From Typhlomys cinereus (lineage: Eukaryota > Chordata > Mammalia > Rodentia > Platacanthomyidae): a stretch of DNA of 64,000 nt. The stretch is taken from assembly GCA_023101885.1 (NCBI GenBank), contig JALPQD010000518.1, positions 617,241-681,240 of the forward strand, in the 5' to 3' direction. Both the position numbers and the translations under genes were made by a program. Under the pieces are notes generated by a model. The model had not been told where the DNA came from and searched no databases. It saw only the letters and a list, made by a program, of their open reading frames with translations. Positions within the stretch are counted from its first letter, which is position 1. Each line of letters opens with the position of its first letter. Of this stretch, positions 23,579-36,130 are shown in pieces.

Positions 23579-25757
23579 GTGGTGTTTAGTTTTCTAAGTT
23601 TTTTGTGCACTCTGGATAATAGAGCACTATCAGATATGTGGTGGGTGAAGATTTTCTCCCATTCTGTGGGTTGCCTTTGTGTTCAAGTAACAATCTCTTT
23701 ACCTGAACAGAAGCTCTTTAATTTCACAAGATCCCATCTGTTGAATGTTGGTTATAGTGACTGTGCTATTGGATGTCCATTTAGGAACTGTTGGCCTAGT
23801 CAAATCAACTCGAGTGAGTTCCCTACCCTTTCAACTATACTTCTTATAGTCTCTGGCCTTATATCAAGATCCTTGATCCATTTGGAGTTAATTCTTGTAC
23901 ATGGTGACAAGTACGGGTCCAGTTTTAATCTTCCATTTGTTGAAGATGCTGTTCTTTTTCCATTGGATATTTTGGGCCCCTTTGACAAAGATCAGATGGT
24001 TGTAGTTGTGTGGGCTTATATCTGGGTCTTCAACCCTTATCCATTGATCTGTGTGTCTATTTTGGACACCAACGAAACAACTGGCCCAATTAAATGGATC
24101 TTGGAACTTAAAAGAAACTTTACCAGGGACAAAATTAAAATGTCTAACAAATATCTTTAAAAATGCTCCACATCCTTAGCCATTAGGGAAATGCAAATCA
24201 AAACCTCCCTGAGATATCATCTCACCCCGGTCAGGATGGCAAAAATCCACACTACAAATAACACCAAATGCTGTGGAAGATGTGGAGAAAGGAGAACTCT
24301 TCTACATTGCTGGTGGGAATGCAGGCTCATACAACCACTCTGGCGAGCCGTCTGGTGATTCTTAAGGAAGTTAAAGATTGAAATGCCATATGAGCCTGCT
24401 ATTCCACTTTTGGGAATAGCACCCCAAACAGCAAAAATTCACCTTGATAGCACAAGCATAACCATGTTCATAGATGCACTGTTTACAATAGCAAAGTCAT
24501 GGAATCAACCCAAATGTCCAACAGTTGATGAGTGGATAGAGAAAATGTGGTACATTTATAAAATGGAATACTACTCAGTCATCAAAAAAGATAAATTAAT
24601 GAGATTTGCCGAGAAATGGATGGAATTAGAAACAATTATATTGAGTGAAGTATCCAAGACACAGAAAATTAAGCGCCATATGTACTCCCTAATAGATGGA
24701 TCTTAGTACCAAACCCACTTAGAGACACACTCAAAGATAAATCTCTGTAATACCTACAGTAATTGCAAAGATTATAAATAGGAGGGATGGGGAAGGAGGG
24801 CCACACCAGAAACAAGGAGAGAAGGGGGATCATGTTATAGCAGAGAAAATAGGCCACCATCAAGGACTGCAAGTAAGTAAAGAGACATCTGGTTAAGTTC
24901 ACAGACTTTCCTTCCTGATCATTTGCAACTGATGGCATATGATCTCAGAAGATGGGGAGGGCATGTAGTCTGGCAGATAATAAGTAACCATTTTGCAAAT
25001 GGGAGACTGACCCCCCCTCACCACAGTCTCCTACTTTTATTCCATCTACCTTTGAATATACTCTTATAATAAGACTCTATTTTAATAGATTTTTAATCTC
25101 TGGCTAGGTGCTTACATCCAATACCCATCAGGATGGAGCGAAGGGCATTGTAGGGGCAGCCATACTGAAAAAAATCAATAAACCATAATTCAGAACATCA
25201 GAGACTCTATATCAACCACTTGGAACCAGGCCAGCCTAATCTCTCCACATCCTAAAGCTCAGGGAAATTTGCAGAAGAGGGGGCAATAAGACTGTAAGAG
25301 CACAAGGATGGGGAGGAGTAATGATATGCAAGATACTCCACAGAAGTTAGGTCCGAAGCAATAATAATAGGACTTTGCATGACCTGTGCAATGAGCAACA
25401 TATTATTGACCCCTCGAATTCTAGCATGGACTAAAGGCATTAGGATCCTTAGAAGCTAGGGATTAATAGCCACAGTAGTGTTCCTATACTTATGGAGAAC
25501 ACAAGAAAGAGTTCTAGGAAATGCCACTGAGTACTTACACCTCATCAGAGAGGAGGCCCCAGAGGAAAGTTTCACATACACATTAAAGGATGCTCCAGGG
25601 ATGGGGGGGAGGCACTGGGAGATAGGGAGGGAGGGGGGAAAGGAAGGGGAAAAGGGAGGACCAAGTCAGGGGGTCCAGGGAAGGGTGGAGGGAGAGAGGG
25701 GACTGGTGTACCTATTAAGTTTGTATGAACGGAAATAAATTAATTAATTCTTTAAAA
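23579..25757 (+). mobile_element. Twin-primed L1 with a target-site duplication
   Basis: 23579 to about 24066 is L1 ORF2 in minus orientation. From about 24067 ('caccaacgaaacaactgg') it continues in plus orientation through the ORF2 end, a 1 kb 3' UTR, the G-rich tract and an A-rich tail. The two halves meet in the element at the same place, with a short shared 'aacacca'. Flanks carry the 12 bp duplication AAGGAAGACTCA at 23567-23578 and 25758-25769, and the left site reads gTT/AAGA, fitting L1 endonuclease cleavage. The last 107 ORF2 codons (24383-24706) are open and end at the normal place, but the rest is inverted, so no protein is made. Confidence 0.93.
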
Positions 25758-25769
25758 AAGGAAGACTCA

Positions 25770-26384
25770 AACTGGAAAGGAAATACAAACTTTTGAAAAA
25801 GTAGGTTAAAAACATAAAGAAAGCAGTTATGGAAGGTTTTCACAACATGGTGATGCTGAAAAGAGTTAAAGGTCCAAGTTTTAGAGACTCAGGGGATGAG
25901 AAAATGAGACAAAAGGGGGAGAAAACAAGAAGGCACCGAAGTGTGGTTATATTCTACAAATTCAAGGAACAGCTGCAAACTCTATGTGTGAAGACAGGTG
26001 GAAGGAATTGGCCCAGGAGCTGAAACTGGGATGATATGAGTGGAGATGACTCTTCTCTGTTTCTTGGTGTAGACAGATGTTTGAAGGCCTCCTCTTTCCC
26101 ATGTTTTCTTCATGCTTACTTCCAAATCTAAACCAAAGAATTCACTGATCATAAATCATCCAAGTTTGCTTTTCATTTAATAATTTTAGTTAACCTGTTG
26201 CTTTTAAAAATTCCATAGAAACTAATGATTGCATTGTGATATTTTCATTGATATAGATCATGATATTTTGTTTTATTTTTCCACTTCTTTCTTTACTCCT
26301 TTCTCTTTTTATTGCTTTTATAGTTTTCTTCTCCCCCTTCAAATAAATATTCTGCTTTCATTCATGTATGGTGTGGAATGTAGG
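25770..26384. other. Intronic sequence, nothing recognised
   Basis: No exon or repeat identified between the L1 and the TG repeat. Confidence 0.5.
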
Positions 26385-26437
26385 TGTATGTGTATGTGTG
26401 TGTTTGTGTATGTGGTTGTGTGTGTGTGTGTGTGTAG
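26385..26437 (+). repeat. (TG)n microsatellite
   Basis: TG dinucleotide run with TATG and TTTG interruptions. Confidence 0.9.
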
Positions 26438-26583
26438 GCAAACTTGTGAAGGTGCAAGTAAGGGTGAGGTACAGGAGTTCAAAAGAAGGCAATGGAATAC
26501 ATGCAAAATTCTTTAAAAGAGCTTGGACTAGGAAATGGAAGTAACAACCTCTGCAATAGCAACAAAGTAAGATGTTCTTTCCC

Positions 26584-26810
26584 GGCCACTGGGTCCTTGT
26601 ACGTCATCCGAGAGGAGGGCCCAGAGGAAAATCAGGCATGCACAAGAAAGGACTTTCTGGGAATTGGGGCGGGAGGCACTGGGGGATGGGGAGGGAGGGG
26701 GTGGGGAGGGGGAGCAGGGGATACGTGGGGGAGGAGGAGGGAGGGAGGGAACTGGTGTACCTATTAAGTTTGTATGAGCTGAAATAATAAAAAATGTATT
26801 AATTAAAAAA
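26584..26810 (+). mobile_element. Short 5'-truncated L1 with target-site duplication
   Basis: 227 bp consisting of the last L1 3'-UTR segment, the G-rich tract and an A-rich tail. Flanked by the 15 bp duplication AAGATGTTCTTTCCC (26569-26583) and AAGATGTCCTTTCCC (26811-26825), which differ at one base. Nearly identical to 48783-48983. Confidence 0.93.
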
Positions 26811-26956
26811 AAGATGTCCTTTCCCTAGCATTAATTGTGATATTGTTAAGGCAAAAATAAAGCTCACTTTCTCTTTAAATGATAAAAGATAATTATTTGG
26901 TTAAGTGCAAAGTAATATAACAATTTAGGATTCTAATAATTTATTTATTATCAAGT

Positions 26957-27256
26957 GGGCTGGAGAGGTGGCTCAGGGGTTAAGCCTCTGCCTTGCAGGC
27001 AGAAGGTCCTGAGTTCAGATCCCAGATTCCACATATCTATGACGGGCAGAACCGGGGGCAGCCTGCGTTTCTGGTCCTGGTAGGGTGGAGCCTGTGAATC
27101 CTGGGGCAGAGTAAACAAGGAGGAGGTGGAAGCATCCATGGTGGTTCCCGAATTCACCCGTGGTTCTACACACACACACACAGACACACACACACATATA
27201 TACACACGCACCCACACATGCATACACACACAATTGAATAAATAATAATAAAAAAC
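26957..27256 (+). mobile_element. B2-like tRNA-headed SINE, copy 2
   Basis: Starts 'gggctggagaggtggctca'. It has an A box (TGGCTCAGGGGTTAAG) and a B-box-like 'ggtcctgagttcagatcc', the pol III signals expected of a tRNA-derived head. The body contains 'tttctggtcctggtagggtg' and two GTGGTT repeats. Then come a CA-rich stretch (27167-27232) and a tail with AATAAATAATAATAAAA. A 21 bp target duplication with one mismatch lies at 26936-26956 and 27257-27277. The head resembles rodent B2; the body does not match any family I can recall. Confidence 0.93.
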
Positions 27257-27277
27257 ATAATTTATTTACTATCAAGT

Positions 27278-27756
27278 AAATTTGTGTAAACTTTAATGAC
27301 TAAATATTACAAATGAGTGATAGTCTCTGAATCACTGTAAGAAAAAAGTGAAATCATAACATTTAACAGGTGATTGCGGATTAATTTCAGGGACTGACAA
27401 ATGAAACATTCTGAGTTGTGAAAACTAGTGGATATAAAATACAAGCATGAAACTTCCCATTGTTAAGGAAAAGCATTTCTGTATGTATGTATATATGTTT
27501 ATGAATGAATATAAACATGTAGTTGAATATTCTCAATTTATTTTCTTCAAACATAAATACTGTAGGTATTGACCCTATCAGTATTAATAAGAAAGTAAAA
27601 AATATGTAGGTTAAATTATGTAGGCACTATTGTGTGTATTTACATTTAACTGTATTTTATTGTCTTTTCATTCCCAAATTATTGTTAATTATGACAACAA
27701 GAAAATTGAAACATACAGGTTTTTCCTTTTTGATATTATAAATAAATATCATCATT
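27278..27756. other. Intronic sequence between two SINEs
   Basis: AT-rich, nothing recognised. Confidence 0.5.
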
Positions 27757-27772
27757 AAGAAAATGACTTTCA

Positions 27773-28052
27773 GGCTGGAGATGTGGATCAGGGATTAAGC
27801 CTCTGCCTTGCAAGCGGAAGATCCTGAGTTCCGATCCTAGACCCCACGTAAATGCTGGGTGGAAGCGGGGGCGGCTTCCGTTTCTGGTCCTGGTAGGGTG
27901 GAGCCCGTGAATCCCAGGACAGAGTAAACAAGGAGGAGGTGGAGGCATCCATGGTGGTACCCAAATTCGCCCGTGGTTCTACACCCCCCCCCACACACAC
28001 ATACACGCAAACACGCACAATTGAATAAATAATAAATAATAAAAAAAGAAAA
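27773..28052 (+). mobile_element. B2-like tRNA-headed SINE, copy 3
   Basis: Same organisation as the copy at 26957, starting 'ggctggagatgtggatca', with the A box partly mutated (TGGATCAGGGATTAAG). The CA stretch is short and starts with a C run. The tail carries AATAAATAATAAATAAT. The target duplication is AAGAAAATGACTTTCA (27757-27772) and AAGAAAATTACTTTCA (28053-28068). Confidence 0.93.
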
Positions 28053-28068
28053 AAGAAAATTACTTTCA

Positions 28069-30094
28069 AGAGATTCATCCTCATAACAAGTATAGTGTTA
28101 TAATATGAGAATGATATGAAACCGACTCCACTAGGTCCTTGGACATTCTGGACAACTTGTCTTTTACTTATTTGGACACATAATTAGTAGGTATTAAAGA
28201 AAAAAAAACTCTTAAGTTTTTAATGAAAACTCAGTCTTTTTGTATGCTCACAACATTAAGTATAACATTCTTTTGCATGTATGTATTTTGACCAACAATT
28301 TTCACAAAGTTTTAGCAAAAAAGTACACATAATTTTCCATATAATTTGATCAGTATACATAATTTTACTCATAATTTGATCATCTATTTTCAATTTAACT
28401 TTGTTTGTTTACATTGACCATTTAGGACATAAGTGAAGGGTAATATCACAACAAAACATTAATCTCCTGTTTTGCTGTATAAAATTGTCCTTAGAACAGT
28501 TATTATTTTCTATAAATAAAACTTTCAATTGACTGCTTAATTAGGTTTCCTCATATATGACATTGTTAAATGGCCTGTTATGTCTCTTTGGTACATAGAA
28601 GTTATCGAATTCTAGTTGCAATGGACACAATTTAACAACATATACAGTTTCTTAGGTGAGTAACAATTTCAGTGCTTGAAAACATATGCAATATTTCTAA
28701 TTATTGAAATACTTGAGGTGATCTTGAGAGTGCACTGATGTAAACTACGCCAAGACTAAGTGTTAATGGTAATTTATATTCCATTCCATTCAGAAAAAAA
28801 ATTGATTCTCACCCATTCTCTACAATGCTTCCAAACAATTTGTTAATTACTGTGGCACTTATTTCCACACATCAGCTTTGGAAACTAAATTCGCATAACA
28901 AAAGCAGGAGAAAAACATGTACTTTGATAACAATGGTTTTGTTTTGAGAAAATACAAAGCTACATTCATTATGAAACTCAACACATTGGTATTCTGGTAA
29001 GTCCTCAACTTATTCATGAATAAAATGTTTATGAAACATCCTCAGTCCTGAATATTTGCAGTACACAAGATGACTGAAAGGAGAAAGGAAAACAGAATTC
29101 TAGATGCTTGTATTCTAGCACCACTACAGTAGCATGTTTGGATAAACTTGTCATCTTGTATTTTCATATCACCCTTCTTTTTTCTAGTCCTCAGATTGAG
29201 AGAGATAATTTCTTAGCACAGAGCACAAGTTACTTTTATGCATTTTAGGTATCTGTCTAGTCTTAATTTCCAATAGTAGTGTAGTATATCAATAGACACT
29301 AATAATTTCATAACTTCAGATGTCTGACAATGGTTGTCTTAGTCTAAACAGCATCTTTCTCTAGCTGTTCCCTTAAGGAACTGTTCCTCATGCTCCTAGG
29401 ATCAGGTTTAATATTCAGCTTCTCACTGAGGAATCACCTAACATCCAGACAAGGCCCTATCACTTCTGACTTGTCTTCTGCAACATTTTTCTCACACCTC
29501 CAAGAAGAGCAACTGTTTCAGAGTGCATTCGATTTTCTAAATCTGCCTTTTCCTCTATTTTAATGACCTCATTAATATCTAATATGTAGAAGCATAACAA
29601 TAATATTATGCTTAAATGCAGAATAAATATGTTTTACTAGGAGTGCAGAAAATTTAAATTCATTTGTAGTATGCATGAGTCCAGGGCCATATAGTGTAAA
29701 ATAAGATAAAATTTGACGTAATAACAAAACCCTAAGAGAACAAATCTATACTAACTGAGCAAATCCAAGTTTTAACTAGCTTGCCTCTATTATAGATATA
29801 GGTATATTATAGTGACATTCAGTGATTGATTGCTCACCAAATAAATGAATGGTGTTAAAATACTACACTATTTCTATGAGGACAATTTATACAGTGCCTC
29901 ATAGTACATCCCTGTATACTCATAGCTATGTTTAAAACTATGTCTATTGAATTTTAATTAGTAAGAAATGTGAAAGCAAAGGTTGCTGCTACCCTTGTCC
30001 TTGGTACTATGTTTCCCTAAACATTTCCTTAAAAAGCATTGGAAGAAAAAGTATAAGTCAATATCAGATGTTACAGGAAACACAACTAGAGTGC
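28069..30094. other. Repeat-poor intronic stretch, nothing recognised
   Basis: Two kilobases of AT-rich sequence with no L1, SINE or exon-like match. It is the longest uninterrupted unique block in the centre of the window. Confidence 0.5.
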
Positions 30095-31131
30095 TTTTTT
30101 ATTTATAGTGTATTTTTTTAACTTATACAAACTTGATAGGTACCCCATATCCCCCTCTCTCCACCCTCCATGGAACCCCTTACTCCTTCCCCACGTTTTC
30201 CCTTCCTTTTCCCCCATCCCTCCCCTTTTCCCAGTCCCTCCTCTCACCACCCCACGCCATGCCTGGAGCATCCTTTACTGTGCATGTCAAATTTCCCTCT
30301 GGGTTCTCCTCTCTGATGAGGTATAAGGACTCAGTAGCATTGCTTAGAGCTCTTTTTTGTGTTCCTCTTTAGTATAGGAACACTATTGTGGCTGTTAATC
30401 CTTTGCCTCTAAGGATCCTAGTGCCTGTGATCCAAGCTAGACTTTGGAGGATCAATGATATGTTGGTCATTGCAGAGGTCATGCAAAGGTCTACTATGAT
30501 TACTTTGGCCCTAATTTGTGTGGAGTATCTTGCATATCATTGCTCCTCCTCATCTTTAGGCTCTTACAGTCTTATCACCCCCTCTGTAAATTTCCCTGAG
30601 CTTTAGGATGGAGAAAGATTAGGATGGCCTGTATCCTGTTGATTAATGCAGGGTCTCTGATGTTCTGAATTATTGTTTGTTTTTTTTCCAGTTTTGCGGT
30701 TCCATTATGATGAGTATTGGATGTCACTTCATAACCAAAGATAAAAGGCAGTTAAAATAGAGGCTTATTATAAGAGTAGATTCAGAGGTAGATGGAATAA
30801 GAGTAAGAGACCACAGTGATGGGGCGGGGTCAGTCTCCTATTTTCAGTATGGTTACCTTCTACCTGTCAGACTCTATGCCCTCCCTATCTGGTGAGATCA
30901 AACCCCATCAGTTGGAAGTGACCAGGAAGGAAAGTATATGAGCTTAACCAGAGGCCTCATTACTTACTTGCAGTACTTGATGGTGGCCTATTTTCTCTGC
31001 TGTATCATGCTCCCCTCTCTCCTTGTTTCTGGAGGGGCCCTCCTTCCCCATCCCTCCTATTTATAATCTTTGCAATTACTGGAGGTATTACAGAGATTTA
31101 TCTTTGAGTGTGTCACTAAGTGGGTTTGGTA

Positions 31132-34100
31132 CTAGGATCCACCTATTAGTGAGTACATATGGTTCTTAATTTTCTGTGTCTGGGATACTTCACTCAATAC
31201 AATTTTTTTCTAATTCCATCCATGTCACATCAAATTCCATTAATTTATCTTTTTTGATGGCTGAGTAGTATCCATTGCATAAGTGTACCACATTTTCCTT
31301 ATTCACCTGTCAACTGTTGAACATTTGGGTTGATTCCATGATTTTGCTATTGGAAACAGTGGTGCTATGAACATGGTCGTAATTGTGCTGTTGAGGTGAA
31401 TTATTGCTGTATGGGGGATTATTCCCAAAAGTGGAATAGCATGGTCATATGGTATTTCAATCTTTAACAATTTTAGGAATCACCAGACGGCTTGCCAGAG
31501 TTGTTGTATAAGCCTGAATTCCCACCAGCAATGTAGAAGAGTTCCCTTCTCACCACATCCTCTCCAGCATTTGATGGTGATGTATTGAGGATTTTTGCCA
31601 TACTGACTGGGGTGAGATGATATTTCAGGGATGTTTTGATTTGCATTTCCCTAATGGTTAAGGATGTGGAAATTTTTTAAACATATTTGTTAAACATTTC
31701 AATTTCATCCCTAGTAAAATTTCTTTTGAGTTCCAAGGCCCATTTTCTCATTGGGCCAATTCTTTCCTTGTTGTTTAGTTTTCTAAGTTCTTTGTGCACT
31801 CTGGATAATAGAGCTCTATCAGACATGTGGTTAGTGAAGATTTTCTCCCATTCTGTGAGTTGCCTTTGTGCTCTAGTTACAATCTTTTTATCTGAGCAAA
31901 AGCTCTTTAATTCATAAGATCCCATCTGTTGAGTGTTGGTTTTAATTACTGTGCTACTGGATTTCTGTTTAGGAACTGTTGGCCTAGTCCAATAAGCTCC
32001 AGGGAGCTCCCAATCCTTTCAACTAAGGTTTTTATAGTCGCTGGCCTTACATTGAGGTCCTTTATCCATTTGGAATCAATCTTGTACATGGTGATAAGTA
32101 CGGATCCAGTATTAATCTTCTGCATGTGGACATCCAGTTTTGCCAGTACCATTTGTTGAAGAGGCTGTTTCTTTTTCCATTGGATTTTTTGGGCCCCTTA
32201 TTCAAAGATCAAATGGCTGTAATTTTGTGGCCTTATATCTGGGTCTTCAGCCCTTATTCATTGATCTCTTTGTCTATTTTGGAGCCAGTACCAGGCTGTG
32301 TTTAAAACTATGGATTTGTAGTATAGACTAAGGTTTGGTATGGTGATACCTCCGGCAGTGTTTTTGTTATTCAGGATTGTTTTTGCTATGCTGGATCTTT
32401 TATGCCTCCATATGAATTTTGAGATTGTTTTGGTCAACTTCTTTAAAGAATTGCTTTGGGATTTTGATTGGTATCGCATTAAATCTGTATATTGCCTTTG
32501 GTAGGATGGTCTTTTTTTTAATTTTTTTATATTATTATTTATTCAATTGTGTGTGTGTGTATGTATGTATCATTTTCATGATATTGATTCTGCAATCCAG
32601 GAACATTGAGGTCTTTCCACCTTCTGGTGTCTTCTGTAATTTCGTTCTTTAGGGTTTTAAAGCTTTCATTGTAAAGGTCTCTTACTTCCTTGTTTAGGTT
32701 TATAACAATGTATTTAATTTTTTAGGGGCTATAGTAAATGGGATTGTTTTTCTCAGGGCTTTTTCATTTCTTTCATTCTGGGCATATAGGAAGGCTTCTG
32801 ATGTTTGTACACTTATTTTGTATCCTATCATCCTGCTGAATTTCTGTATTAGTTCCAGGAGTTTCCTGGTGGAGTTTTTAGGATCATTCAGGTATAAGAT
32901 CATGTCATCTGCAAATAGAGATAATTTGACTTTTTCCTTGCCGATTTGAATCCCTTTTATCCACCTTTCTTGTCTTATGGCATCAGCTAAGACTTCAAAT
33001 ACAATATAGAATAAAAGTAGTGAGAGTGGACAGCCTTGTTTAGTTCCTGATTGAAGCAGGAATGCTTCAAGTTTTCCCCATTGAGTATAATCCTTGCTGT
33101 TGGCTTGTTGTACACAGCTTTTATTATATTGATAAATGTTCCTTCATTCTAACTGTCTCTAGGGTTTTGATCATAAAAGGCTGTTGGATCTTGTCAAAAG
33201 CTTTTTCTGCATCTATCAAGAGTATCATGTGGTCTTGGATTTTGGACTGGTTTATATGGTGGGTTATGTTTATTGATTTGCATATGTTGAACTGATTTGC
33301 TAAGAATTTCTTGAGAATCTTTGCATCTGTGTTCATCAAAGAGATTGCCCTACAGTTTTCTTTTTAAAATGTATCTTTATTAGGTTTTGGAATTAAGATG
33401 ATATTAGTTTCATAGGAAGAATATGGCAGTGTTCCTTCCTTTGCTATTTGATGGAACAGTTTAAGGAATTTTGGTGTTATTTGTACCTTAAATATCTGGT
33501 AGAACTCTGTGCTGAATCCATCTAGTTCAGGACATTTTTTGGTGAGAAGATTAGAGGTTACGTCATTGATTTCCTCATATGTTATAAGAATATTTAAAGA
33601 ATTCCAAACTTCTTGATTCAATTTAAGTAAGTTGTGCTCACTTAGGAATTCATCCATTTCTTTTGTGTTGTCAAATTTCACAGAGTATAAGTTTTTGAAA
33701 TATCACCTTATAATTCTCTGAATTTCTTGAGTGTCAGTAGTGATAACTCCACTTTCATCTCTAATTTTGTTAATTTGTGTTTTCTCACTCTTGCTTTTGG
33801 GTAATTTAGTTAGGGATATATCAATCTTATTGATTTTTTTCAAAGAACCTGCTTTTTGACTGGTTGAGTCTCTGTATGGTTTTCCTCATCTCAATTTTGG
33901 ATATTTCTCCCATTATTTTGCTAATCTCCTCTCTTCTACTACTTTTGGGATCAGATTGCTCTTGTGTCTCTAAATCTTTAAGCTGCATTGTTAAGTTATT
34001 TATTTGTGATATTTCTATTTTTTTAATGTAGGCATTAAGAGCTATGACCTTACCTCTTGGGACAGCTTTCATTGTGTCCCAAAGGTTTTGATAAGTTCTA

Positions 34101-34913
34101 TCTTCATTATCGTTCCCTTACAGGCAATCTTGAATTTCTTATTTCTTCCTGAATCCAATTCTCATTCAGCATCATAATGTTTAATTTCCAGGAGTTAGTG
34201 TATTTTCTTTTGTTTGTTGTGTTGTGCATATCAAGTTTTATGCCATGGTTGTCTGATAGGGTGCAGGCTTGAATATCAACTTTCATATATATGTGGAGAT
34301 TCGTTTTGTGGCCCAATACACGGTCTATTTTGGAGAAAGTTCCTTGTGTTGCTGAGAAAAATGTGTATTCTTTGGTGCGTGGATGAAAAGTTTGATAGAG
34401 ATCTGTGAGGTCCATTTCAGTCAGAGTTTCATTAAGTTCCAATGAGTCTCTGTTAAGTTTTTGACCTGTTGATCTATCCCATGTTGAGAGGGTGGTGTTG
34501 AAATCCCCAAGAATTATCGTTTGGGGATTGAGTTCTTGCTTTAGACACTGTAAGGTTTGCTTAATGAATGTGGAGGGGCCCATATTAGGTACATATATGT
34601 TCAGTATTGTGAATTCTTCCTGGTGAATTGTACCTGTGACTAAAATGTAGTGTCCATCTGTGTCTATTATGATCTTTTTGGGTTGAAGTCTACTTTGTCT
34701 GATAGCATAATAGCTACCCCTGCCTGTTTCCTGGTTCCAGTCTTTTATTTTTAGGATGTACCTATCTTTTATGGTGAGATAAATTTCCTGAAGGCAGCAG
34801 ATTGAGGGGTTGTGACTTTTAATCCAAGTTTGTAATCTGTGTCTCTTGATGGGTGAGTTAATTCCATTGACATTTAATGTCATAATGAAGAAATTATTTT
34901 TAATTCCGGACAT
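31132..34913 (-). pseudogene. Degraded L1 ORF2 (endonuclease plus reverse transcriptase)
   Basis: ORF2 would encode the apurinic-type endonuclease, reverse transcriptase and a C-terminal Cys-rich domain used for target-primed reverse transcription. The first 268 codons (34107-34913) are open and cover the endonuclease. Visible motifs are LNVNGIN, CCLQE and GDFN, but the usual SDH near the domain end is SDN, so a catalytic histidine is gone. A frameshift then ends the frame. Downstream the RT pieces (for example the FADD block near 32905-32925) are scattered over several frames, and the SINE scrap at 32508 interrupts the coding sequence. Not functional. Confidence 0.9.
32508..32567 (-). mobile_element. 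Tail-only fragment of the B2-like SINE inside L1 ORF2
   Basis: The inserted 'tttttttttaattt...attatttattcaattgtgtgtg' is the antisense of the end of the SINEs at 26957 and 27773 (CA run, 'aattgaataaataat', A tail). It is absent from the matching L1 position at 46625. Only the last ~60 bp of the SINE is present. Confidence 0.75.
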
Positions 34914-35059
34914 TTTTTATATTTAGTTTCTTTTGTAAGTGAATTATTTGGCTTTTAGGTTTTGGTGATATTATACTTCCCTTCTGTCCTCCTGGATACA
35001 CTTGTTTTTTCCTTCAAGCTTGAGTATCATTTTTAATGTTTTTTGAAGGCCTGGTTTGG

Positions 35060-35471
35060 TGTTGCCATATTGTTTGCCGGGCCAGCCAGAGAAAAAATGG
35101 GGCCTCGGGGCTAGTGGCGAATGGGTGAGTTATATGGGGTTACCACCAGACCCTAGGAATCAAGTGAGAAGCAGCAGTGGATGAGATGCCGCAGATTCAG
35201 AGTCATTAAGGGCATTTGGGCTTATATAAGGTCAAAGTCCAATCAGATGTTGCCATCCTTCATCGAGGGGGGAGGAGGGAACAGCCACCAGTCATTTAAC
35301 TGTTTACTAGGTGTCCATTGCAGGTGCAGGTTAGACGGCTGCTTCCCATTGGTTGTTCATCCCTCCACCTGCATGGACCTCTATTGGGACTCTATGGAGC
35401 ATATCTGTATGTCCAGGTTTGTCCTGAATTCTGGAGCTGGGCTAGGGCCTCCCTGAATTGGTAGTGCCACA
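35060..35471 (-). repeat. 3' LTR of the ERV
   Basis: 412 bp, starting TGTGGCAC and ending GGCAACA on the minus strand. A TATATAAG promoter box lies near 35222-35229. The CCAAT-type 'ccaatggga' near 35346 is upstream of it. It pairs with 38240-38668. Confidence 0.9.
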
Positions 35472-35487
35472 TTTCACCCTTTTTTAA
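35472..35487 (-). other. ERV polypurine tract
   Basis: On the minus strand AAAAAAGGGTGAAA immediately precedes the TG of the 3' LTR. This is the expected site and composition of the plus-strand primer for reverse transcription, and it fixes the element's orientation. Confidence 0.8.
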
Positions 35488-35755
35488 AATGAACTTTTTC
35501 AGTGGGGGCCATGAAAGCTGGGGTGACCCCAAGCCTCTTTAACTGTGTGGAATATAGGTGACTGTGCATGCCTTAGGTTGGTCACCACCCTCGTGTAGAG
35601 CCTTACCCATCATTGGCTACCAGTCATGAGACCAATGCAGGGAAGGAATCATGGTCCCAAAGGGGAACTTAAAGTGGCAGAGAAAAGTGGGTTTTCATCT
35701 TTGCAGGGATAGTGGGAGAGGCTGTGGGCAGGGTAGGCAGATAGGCTGAGGAACT

Positions 35756-35943
35756 AAATCTTTCAAGGAAAAAGGAAGCATGAACCTGAGTTGACCCAAA
35801 TGCACTTAGAATATCCTGAAAACAGACTATGCTGCGTTCGGCATTTATCCTTCTTTGTTTTAAAGAAATCAGGTCTGGCAAGGTGCAGGCTTGAATTCCC
35901 ATTCCACCTTAGTAGGAGTACACATGGGAGCATGTAATTAGAA
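35756..35943. repeat. ERV internal direct duplication, copy a
   Basis: About 188 bp (starting 'aaatctttcaaggaaaaagg', ending 'catgtaattagaa') recurs at 36677-36890 with very few changes. The copies are about 920 bp apart inside the provirus. Confidence 0.92.
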
Positions 35944-36130
35944 CTCAAGGGGTTTTTCATCATTGCAGGGGCATGTGGAAAGGCTTTGGGTGGGGCAGGT
36001 GCAGAAAAGATCCAGAAGAGCTGGTGAGACACAAATCAAAACCTAGCAATTGTAAATTACTAAGGCACAGCTTCAATGGAGGATTGCTCGGCTTCCAAGA
36101 GGCCTTTGGTGGCCTTAGAAATGTCTGGAG

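Larger units (their letters stand above)
30095..35059 (-). mobile_element. Long minus-strand L1, 3' portion (3' UTR, ORF2, end of ORF1); interrupted by an ERV
   Basis: Reading on the minus strand, the A-rich tail is at 30095-30120, the 3' UTR runs to about 31131, ORF2 covers 31132-34913, and the ORF1-ORF2 spacer and last part of ORF1 run up to 35059. The L1 resumes at 38675 after an endogenous retrovirus. Orientation is sense relative to KHDRBS2. A fragment of the B2-like SINE tail sits inside ORF2 at 32508-32567. I found no target-site duplication at the outer ends (30094 and 39070). Confidence 0.92.

Noticed and set aside
26957..27025. A tRNA gene
   Set aside because: The A/B boxes belong to the tRNA-derived head of a SINE with body, tail and target duplication; no intact cloverleaf expected.
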